Both the position numbers and the translations under genes were made by a program. 9,934 nucleotides of DNA from JANJTY01 sp038257155. GTDB taxonomy: Bacteria > Pseudomonadota > Gammaproteobacteria > Xanthomonadales > Xanthomonadaceae. Shown here piece after piece: positions 5,267-9,934 of the stretch; positions within the stretch are counted from its first letter, which is position 1; each line of letters begins with the position of its first letter. The stretch spans positions 1 through 9,934 of the forward strand of contig JBBSJP010000080.1 of assembly GCA_038257155.1 (NCBI GenBank), read 5' to 3'. The notes beneath the pieces are model-generated. The model was not told the DNA's origin. It was given only the letters and a program-made list of their open reading frames with translations, and made no database searches.

Positions 5267-6151
5267 ATGAAGTTATGGAGTTTTCTCACGATATTCTTTA
5301 TACTCTGTGTGGCGTCAACCAATGCCCGATCGCAGGATGTAAGTATTTGCAACACCTGCACTAGTAGCATTCACTTTGAACAAGCCGCACTCGCACAAGT
5401 TATTGGGAACGGCATTCCCGGCGACTATCTGATCCTAACGATCAATCCGGAAACTGGCGATGCTCACAACGTTTTGGTGTCGTACGCTAGAGATGGAGAC
5501 GTTCCGACCGGTGTTGCGCCCGTGCTAGACGAAGGTAGTCCGGAGCTGGTAGAACGAGGCGCTGCCCTTAACTTGAGTGGGAATAGATCCGAGCACTCGG
5601 TTTCCTCATCAAGCACCTCTTCTAATCCTGCAACCGAAGGTGAAATAGCTGAAATTGGAGCAATTATCGATTTTACCAGAAACGAGCAATTTATCGTTTT
5701 CCCAAACAATGAAGAGTATTTTGGGAGTTTCAATGGGCGAAACGCAGAGCAAACTTCATTGCATATTTATGGCGCTTTGACCGATAGAAATCCTGGATGG
5801 GCAGGAAGAAACTTCTTGGGTAATGTTCGTCAACTGATTTTCAATAAAATTGGCTCTTACTTTGGAAGAGACTTCCGCGTTTGCGGAGTGTTCAACAATG
5901 GAGACTCCGCGTGCTTCGCCCCGCAGACATATGCGCCATCAGTGGACAACTACATTTCGGGTACCGCGAGAGGAATTAGCGGGGAATGGCTTGATGGTGG
6001 ATATGGGTCAGGCGGTGGAATGGAGGTGAACTTTAACAACGGCACGGTCGGCTACGCGCCGCTGGGGTACTCTGGCGCAACCGGCGAACTTTGGCTCTTC
6101 TGCGTCATTAGATCTGGCGTAATCGAGCTTTGTTATACTGTAATCATATAA
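5267..6151 (+). CDS. Exported hypothetical protein, AT-richer island
   Basis: The 294-residue protein opens with a classic signal peptide (MKLWSFLTIFFILCVASTNA, cleavage probably near ARS/QD), so it is likely periplasmic or secreted. The mature N-terminus has a CNTC cysteine pair (Cys28, Cys31), and four more cysteines lie late (FRVCGVFNNGDSACF and LWLFCVIRSGVIELCY), suggesting disulfides. A Ser/Thr-rich linker sits near residues 108-124 (SEHSVSSSSTSSNPATEG). The C-terminal third is Gly/Asn-rich and probably all-beta. Cys14 is not preceded by a proper lipobox, so a lipoprotein is unlikely. I do not recognise the family. GGGAG at 5254-5258 supports the start. Base composition is clearly more AT-rich than in the flanking genes, pointing to horizontal acquisition. 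The following gene starts 16 nt after the stop. Confidence 0.82.
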   Translation: MKLWSFLTIFFILCVASTNARSQDVSICNTCTSSIHFEQAALAQVIGNGIPGDYLILTINPETGDAHNVLVSYARDGDVPTGVAPVLDEGSPELVERGAALNLSGNRSEHSVSSSSTSSNPATEGEIAEIGAIIDFTRNEQFIVFPNNEEYFGSFNGRNAEQTSLHIYGALTDRNPGWAGRNFLGNVRQLIFNKIGSYFGRDFRVCGVFNNGDSACFAPQTYAPSVDNYISGTARGISGEWLDGGYGSGGGMEVNFNNGTVGYAPLGYSGATGELWLFCVIRSGVIELCYTVII

Positions 6152-6167
6152 GTCGGGGCGATACGTT

Positions 6168-6626
6168 ATGAAAGGCTATGTCATAGTCACATCATTTTTG
6201 GCAGGGTCTTTGCTTGGCTGGCTCACACACGAGATTACCCACGAGACGCGTCCTACGATACAGGACAGTATCGCTGCAAATTGGGCGACGCTCGCGGTTA
6301 CGCTGACGTCTAGGGAAAATAAGAGCAAAACTCCAGAGGAAGTGCAGTCTTCGGCTTTTGCGGCGCTTCTTGCTATGACTCCGGAATTGGGGGTGGGTTA
6401 CACGCATATTTCTAATGGGACTATTAAAAGTGAATTGCCTGTGCTCGCAAAGGCGTTACTTGCCGATGACCAGGCCTTTGCAGGAGAAGGCACGTTTGTA
6501 GATTCGCTCATAGGCCGTAGTGTTTTGCTGTGCATTGCGCAGGCGGATACTAAAAGTACGAAAGATGTAGCGGAGTGTTCCCTTTCGGTCGCATCTCCTA
6601 ACAGGGTGCTGAAAAACCCCATCTGA
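6168..6626 (+). CDS. Small exported or membrane-anchored hypothetical protein
   Basis: The protein has 152 residues and an N-terminal hydrophobic segment (about 4-18, VIVTSFLAGSLLGWL) that could be a signal peptide or a single-span anchor. The remainder is soluble, largely helical and Ala/Ser/Thr-rich, with two cysteines (in LLCIAQ and AECSL). No family was recognised. It begins 16 nt after the preceding exported protein, preceded by a weak GGGGCG ribosome site, and shares its AT-richer composition, so the two likely form one operon and act together outside the cytoplasm. An envelope or effector/partner role is conceivable but unsupported. The stop (6624-6626) is directly followed by a short inverted repeat (6634-6653) and by the truncated porin in the same frame. 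Confidence 0.75.
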   Translation: MKGYVIVTSFLAGSLLGWLTHEITHETRPTIQDSIAANWATLAVTLTSRENKSKTPEEVQSSAFAALLAMTPELGVGYTHISNGTIKSELPVLAKALLADDQAFAGEGTFVDSLIGRSVLLCIAQADTKSTKDVAECSLSVASPNRVLKNPI

Positions 6627-6633
6627 TCTACAA

Positions 6634-6653
6634 TTGGCCACCTTTACGGCCAA
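6634..6653. terminator. Weak hairpin after the exported-protein pair
   Basis: TTGGCC (6634-6639) and GGCCAA (6648-6653) form a 6-bp stem with an 8-nt loop, 7 nt after the stop of the preceding gene. There is no T-run, so termination is doubtful. It may equally mark the joint with the truncated porin gene. Confidence 0.25.
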
Positions 6654-6668
6654 ACGTGGAGTCACGGC

Positions 6669-7418
6669 ATGCGCTACCGGGACACCCACAATCCCCACCA
6701 AATCCTACGCCGTGACGCGGCGATTTCCTACAGACGCCTCTCCCTGCGTGCGGCACGCTTGTTGCACTTTGAAGACACCCACGCCCGCTACAATCAAGGC
6801 ATCGCGCACGAGCGCCGCTGGTCGCTTGGTGCCCGCGTGTTCGGGACCCGCAATTCATGGGATTGGAACTGGGAGGCCTTGGTGCAGGGTGGCCAGTTCG
6901 GAGCCTCCGCCATTCAGGCCTGGTCGCTCGCTACAGATACCGGCTACACCTTTGCTGATTCAAGCGGCCAGCCCAGGATCGCGCTGCTTGTGGCCATTGC
7001 CAGCGGCGACAGGGACCCGGAGGACGATCAGCTCGGCACACTCAACCCGCTTTACCCGCGCGGAAACTACTTCGGAAGCGAAGGATCCCTCGGCCCCCGG
7101 AACTTCTTCAATGTCCATCCGGCGGTTACCTTTCAGCTGTCGCCTCGGCTTCAGGTGAACGCCAGCCTGGATTTCTTCTGGCGCCACAGCACCCGCGATG
7201 GAGTCTACGCGCCGAGCGGAATGCTGATCCGCCCCGCCGGCGACAGCCAGTCCCGTTATGTCGCAACCATTGCGTCGGTCGGCGCGAACTGGAAACTGAC
7301 GCCTGGCTGGTCGACCAGCCTGATCGTTGCCTACTCCGCCCCCGGCGCATTCCTGCGCGATACGGGCGCCGGCGACCCTTTGAGCCACATAAGCCTGACA
7401 CTGCAGTATCGCTATTGA
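6669..7418 (+). pseudogene. Alginate-export-like outer-membrane beta-barrel, N-terminally truncated
   Basis: From about residue 31 onward the translation (FEDTHARYNQG, ERRWSLGARVFG, WDWNWEALVQGGQFGA, AWSLATDTGYTF, ASGDRDPEDDQLGT) matches the Alginate_exp outer-membrane porin family, which makes large beta-barrels for export or uptake of polysaccharides or aromatic compounds. The protein ends in an aromatic residue (LQYRY), as barrel proteins do for BAM recognition. Full family members have roughly 400-500 aa and a signal peptide. Here only 249 codons remain, with no signal sequence, and residues 1-30 look unrelated. GGAG (6658-6661) stands 7 nt before the ATG, so some translation is possible, but a barrel without a signal and half its strands would not work. 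The break borders the AT-rich gene pair. The broken AraC gene lies convergently just downstream. Confidence 0.8.
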
Positions 7419-7435
7419 ATTCAGTTGCCGGAGCT

Positions 7436-7463
7436 GCGATTCGGAATCGCTTCTTACTTCTTT
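7436..7463 (+). terminator. Possible weak terminator of the truncated porin gene
   Basis: GCGATTCGGAATCGC (7436-7450) is a perfect dyad that can form a 5-bp stem with a TCGGA loop. It is followed by a T-rich tract (TTCTTACTTCTTT, 7451-7463). It lies in the short gap between the convergent porin and AraC fragments and overlaps the last codons of the latter. The stem is short, so function is uncertain. Confidence 0.35.
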
Positions 7464-7878
7464 GACGCAAGCTCGCGCACCGCCCGACGGTAATCGGTCG
7501 GGCTCCTGCGCTGATGCTGCAGGAATACGCGCGAGAGCACCTGGCTCGAAGTGTAGCCAACCTCAAGGGCGATCTCGGTGATCGAGAGATGGGAATGCTC
7601 GAGTAGTTCGCAGGCCTTATCAATCCTCAGTCGAGTGAAGTAGACGCGAGGCGGCACACCAAGGGTCTGCTTGAACATCCGCGCGAAATGAAACGCCGAC
7701 AGACGCGCCTCGGCAGCCAGCTCATCAAGGCTGATGTCATCGCCCAGCCGCGCGTGCATCAACTCGATGCAGCGCCGCTGAGCGCCGGCGGAAAGGCCTC
7801 CCTTCGCGGGAGCGAACGCGGCGCCCCCCTGCCGGAACAACTCGGCGAGCACTTCGCAGCCCGCGGCGCGGACCAGAA
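7454..7878 (-). pseudogene. AraC-family transcriptional regulator, C-terminal DNA-binding part
   Basis: The translation contains the complete AraC/XylS DNA-binding domain: a first helix-turn-helix (SLDELAAEARLSAFHFARMF), a linker (RIDKACELLEHSHLS) and a second helix-turn-helix (ITEIALEVGYTSSQVLSRVF). The family signature end YRRAVRELA follows. Coding sequence continues upstream as FLVRAAGCEVLAELF to about 7878, where it runs into inverted repeat array C and then an in-frame TGA (7915-7913). The N-terminal sensor domain, usually 150-200 aa, and a proper start are missing. The only start available is GTG 7852, giving 132 aa. A free AraC DNA-binding domain could in principle still bind DNA, but loss of function is more likely. 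It may once have regulated the neighbouring porin. Confidence 0.82.
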
Positions 7879-7924
7879 AAGAACGGAAAAGAACGGGGTC
7901 AAAAGAACGGGGTCAGGTTCACTT
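7879..7924 (-). repeat. Repeat array C, inverted, at the AraC breakpoint
   Basis: On the minus strand the full 22-bp unit (7924-7903) is identical to those of arrays A and B. It is followed by TT and GACCCCGTTCTT (7900-7889), then TT and CCGTTCTT (7886-7879), so the copies shrink from the 5' side at each step. The array begins 9 bp after the stop of the DUF1993 gene and runs straight into the interior of the AraC gene. Confidence 0.88.
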
Positions 7925-7933
7925 CCTTCGCCC

Positions 7934-8443
7934 TCAATACGCCCCCATGAAGTCCTTCTTCCCGATCTCGAAGCCGTTGTGCCGAAGCAGGTTGTACGCG
8001 GTCTTGACATGGAAGAAAAACTGCGGTAGCCCGTACGCCAACAGGTAGGCCTGGCCGCCGATGCGGCGTTCCTTCGGCGTGCCGGGGCGCAGTAGCACCT
8101 CGCGCTGATCGCTACCTTCGAAACCTGCCGCATCCAAGCCCCCGACAAAGGCCAGCGTCGCGGCGATCCGCTGCTGCAGGTCGGCGAACCTCTGGTCACC
8201 GCCCTCGTAGGCCGGAACCTCCGCGCCCGCAAGCCGCGCCGACACACTGGTCGCGAAATCGCAGGCGACCTGCACCTGGCGCGCCGACGGGAACATGTCG
8301 GGAAACAGCCGCGCTTGCAGCAGCGCGGCAGGGTCTATCTTGCGTTCCACAGCGTGGCTTTCAGCCTTGGCCAACACGCCACCCAGTGCAGCCAGCATCT
8401 GCTGGGACACGGGAACGGACGCGGCGTGCATCGAGAGGGCCAT
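7934..8443 (-). CDS. DUF1993 family protein
   Basis: The 169-residue protein matches the DUF1993 family along its whole length: ALSMHAASVPVSQQMLAALG at the start, ERKIDPAALLQARLFPDMFP, QVQVACDFATSVSARLAG, and the end FFFHVKTAYNLLRHNGFEIG then KKDFMGAY. These are small cytosolic helical-bundle proteins related to the DinB-like fold, with no established biochemical role. The His residues in the typical places (near residues 30 and 144) are present. The start at 8443 gives the usual N-terminus, although no clear Shine-Dalgarno sequence precedes it. The gene appears intact and single. Array C lies 9 bp beyond its stop. Confidence 0.9.
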   Translation of the reverse strand: MALSMHAASVPVSQQMLAALGGVLAKAESHAVERKIDPAALLQARLFPDMFPSARQVQVACDFATSVSARLAGAEVPAYEGGDQRFADLQQRIAATLAFVGGLDAAGFEGSDQREVLLRPGTPKERRIGGQAYLLAYGLPQFFFHVKTAYNLLRHNGFEIGKKDFMGAY

Positions 8444-8603
8444 AAGGCGGTTACGCCGTTAGGGGAGAAGGCGATAGTAGCTGGCAATGCGATGGTGGAA
8501 CGAGAATTTGACCGACACCTTTTTCGAGGTTGGATTCGAGTGACGCCGACGCTATGCAAGACCTTCGTCGTGACGCGCGAAGTCCTTCGCGCGCGGCACC
8601 TTC

Positions 8604-8760
8604 CACCTATTCGTTTCCCCGGCGCAGGCCGGGGTCCAGTGGGTAGATGTTGTTGGCAATCTTCCTCTCTCTGATGCGGTGCTGTCTCGACAGCCATCGA
8701 AAGAGTGCCAGAAGCCGTTGTCCACTGGACCCCGGCCTGCGCCGGGGAAACGAATAGGTG
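8604..8760. repeat. 157-bp element with perfect 39-bp inverted repeats (BIME/MITE-like)
   Basis: The arm at 8604-8642 is the exact reverse complement of 8722-8760 (39 of 39). Each arm contains its own REP-like hairpin, CCCCGGC-GCAG-GCCGGGG. A further small dyad, GCTGTC-TC-GACAGC (8681-8694), lies between them. Two inverted REP hairpins with a short spacer is the layout of a BIME, and a non-coding mini-element with terminal inverted repeats also fits. It sits in the 404-bp gap between the DUF1993 and TPR genes, which otherwise (8444-8603, 8761-8847) holds only a 9-bp GC-rich dyad at 8574-8593. Confidence 0.85.
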
Positions 8761-8847
8761 TGGGGGCGCAGGCCCCAGCCGTGAGCCGCCGACATGTCGT
8801 CGCTCAGCCAAGCAAAAATATTCCGGACAGTGCTCCCCGCGATCGAC

Positions 8848-9934
8848 TCAAAAGCGTGAGGTGCGGATCCATGTATCCGAGCGGGCCCAGCTTTTCTTGA
8901 GGTCGGCATCGACCTCTGGTGAAGTGACGCCACGGCCTGCCAGCGCTAGCTGCAAGCCGAGCAGCGACCAGCCGTTATGCGGGTGATCCTTCAGTTCCTC
9001 GCGGTAGATCCGTTCGGCGTCCGCATACTTTTTTGCATCGAGCAGGGCGGCGCCCAGCCAGTGCCGCGCAGCGAACGGTAGCGGCTCCGGTTCGTCGTAG
9101 CCCATCGCATCCTCGAGCGAGACGGCGCGTTCGAAGGAGCGGATAGCGCCCGGAAGATCACCGGCTGCACGTTGGATTTCTCCCTCAAGGATCCCCGCCA
9201 GGGTTCCCAGCAAGGTCTTCGCGGTATGTGTGCGGAACATGGCCGTCGAGGTGTCTGCGCTTTTTTTCAGTCGCGCCAGATACACCGTGGCGAAATCGGC
9301 TTCGCCCTGCCGCAAATGGGCATAGCCCTGGGCGAAATCCCAGATCGCCCCGCTTATCTCGTTCTCAGGCCGGTCGCTCACCTCCAGTATCTCGTCGAAA
9401 CGACCGAAGCGCAGTAGCGTCAGCACCTGATAGGAAGTGTCATTCAACTTCGCGTAATCCTTCGCCGCCCGCATCGCGATCGCGCCTTGGCCGTCATAGG
9501 AAGCTGCGTACAGGAGCATGTGCAGATTGTGGGCGGGATAGACCGAAATACCCTCGCCGGTCGCGGCCTTGAGGTCGGAATGCCAAGCCTCCAGGTTGGC
9601 GCGCACCGAATCACCCCAGCGCCCCACTTCATTCCAGGTATGCGACGGCATGTGGTTGATATGGCTGGCAAGGGGTATCGACGCGCCGAGGAACTCAGCG
9701 CACGCAAGAGCGCGCTCGGGTACCACGGTTGACTCGGTGGCATGCACATACAGGTGGCAACCGCCGGGATGCTGCACATCCCTGGCGAGGATGCCTTCCA
9801 GCACGGCAAGCAGTTGTTGCACCTCGGGCCGCGCAACATCGCGGTGCCCCCGCCGGGGAATGAGCAGGAACAGCGATTCGCCATACAGCGTCGCGATCTC
9901 CAGATCGTCGGGATACTTCGCTGCCACCTGCTGC
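8848..9934 (-). CDS. TPR-repeat protein, C-terminal part (runs off the window)
   Basis: At least 361 codons are open to the window edge, and the true start lies outside. The stop is TGA 8850-8848. TPR-type helical repeats are clearest near the end (LEGEIQRAAGDLPGAIRSFERAV, then AARHWLGAALLDAKKYADAERIYREELKDHP). The visible N-terminal half has conserved His-rich motifs (HLYVHATEST, HINHMPSHTWNEVGRW, YPAHNLHML), which recur in a family of uncharacterised bacterial TPR proteins of roughly 550-600 aa, and these may bind metal. The role is unknown. No signal sequence can be judged without the start. The nearest feature is the 39-bp inverted-repeat element, 88 bp downstream of its stop. Confidence 0.85.
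   Translation of the reverse strand, partial: QQVAAKYPDDLEIATLYGESLFLLIPRRGHRDVARPEVQQLLAVLEGILARDVQHPGGCHLYVHATESTVVPERALACAEFLGASIPLASHINHMPSHTWNEVGRWGDSVRANLEAWHSDLKAATGEGISVYPAHNLHMLLYAASYDGQGAIAMRAAKDYAKLNDTSYQVLTLLRFGRFDEILEVSDRPENEISGAIWDFAQGYAHLRQGEADFATVYLARLKKSADTSTAMFRTHTAKTLLGTLAGILEGEIQRAAGDLPGAIRSFERAVSLEDAMGYDEPEPLPFAARHWLGAALLDAKKYADAERIYREELKDHPHNGWSLLGLQLALAGRGVTSPEVDADLKKSWARSDTWIRTSRF

Noticed and set aside
5308..5311. Lipoprotein signal at Cys14 of the exported protein
   Set aside because: The residues before the Cys are F-I-L, with a Leu at -1, which does not fit a lipobox. Ordinary signal-peptide cleavage further on fits better.
8574..8593. GC-rich dyad as an intrinsic terminator
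   Set aside because: It has a 9-bp stem but only a 2-nt loop and no T-run on either strand. It is noted only as part of the intergenic gap.

Overview
The window looks like a chromosomal segment of a GC-rich gammaproteobacterium, most likely of the Xanthomonadaceae/Lysobacterales. The evidence is the style of the proteins (a BON-MscS channel, a DUF1993 protein, an alginate-export-type porin, a RAYT transposase beginning MPRQPRIALPG) and the abundance of short dispersed repeats beside transposase fragments. This assignment is inference from protein resemblance; no marker gene is present.

Layout. (1) 1-911, minus strand: an ABC transporter operon, with an intact ATPase and the first eight codons of the next gene, probably the permease. 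A promoter overlapped by a palindromic operator lies just upstream (950-978). (2) 1421-2803, plus strand: an intact BON-MscS mechanosensitive channel with a short repeat array on each side. (3) 2913-3872, minus strand: an intact SRAP-family (YedK/HMCES-like) abasic-site protein with a coiled-coil insertion. (4) 4019-4900: a gene graveyard. It holds the N-terminus of a RAYT (Y1/HUH) transposase cut just after its HxH motif, the C-terminal end of an unrecognised gene, and the N-terminus of an IS5-type transposase. Repeat arrays sit exactly at the breakpoints. (5) 4900-6626: an AT-richer island carrying an unusual hairpin, a possible promoter and two adjacent genes for an unknown exported protein and a small membrane-anchored or exported protein. 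(6) 6669-7852: two broken genes facing each other, the C-terminal half of an alginate-export-like outer-membrane barrel and the DNA-binding half of an AraC regulator. (7) 7934-8443: an intact DUF1993 gene. (8) 8604-8760: a 157-bp element with perfect 39-bp inverted repeats whose arms are themselves REP-like hairpins. (9) 8848-end, minus strand: the C-terminal part of a TPR protein.

The most interesting signal is a set of five short repeat arrays: A 1206-1254, B 4179-4270, C 7879-7924 (inverted), D 2825-2874 (inverted) and E 4638-4732. Three different sequences are involved: GTGAACCTGACCCCGTTCTT in A-C, a CTGACCCCGGTTTT type in D, and GTGGGTGTCCCAGTTGTTGT in E. In each array a full-length unit comes first, and shorter copies follow that share the 3' end but have lost part of the 5' end. 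Three of the five arrays lie precisely where a gene has been cut. Together they suggest a shared mechanism (a mobile mini-element, or replication/repair template switching) that lays down graded copies and joins unrelated DNA. Array B and the inverted array C bracket about 3.6 kb that contains nearly all the broken genes and the AT-rich island.
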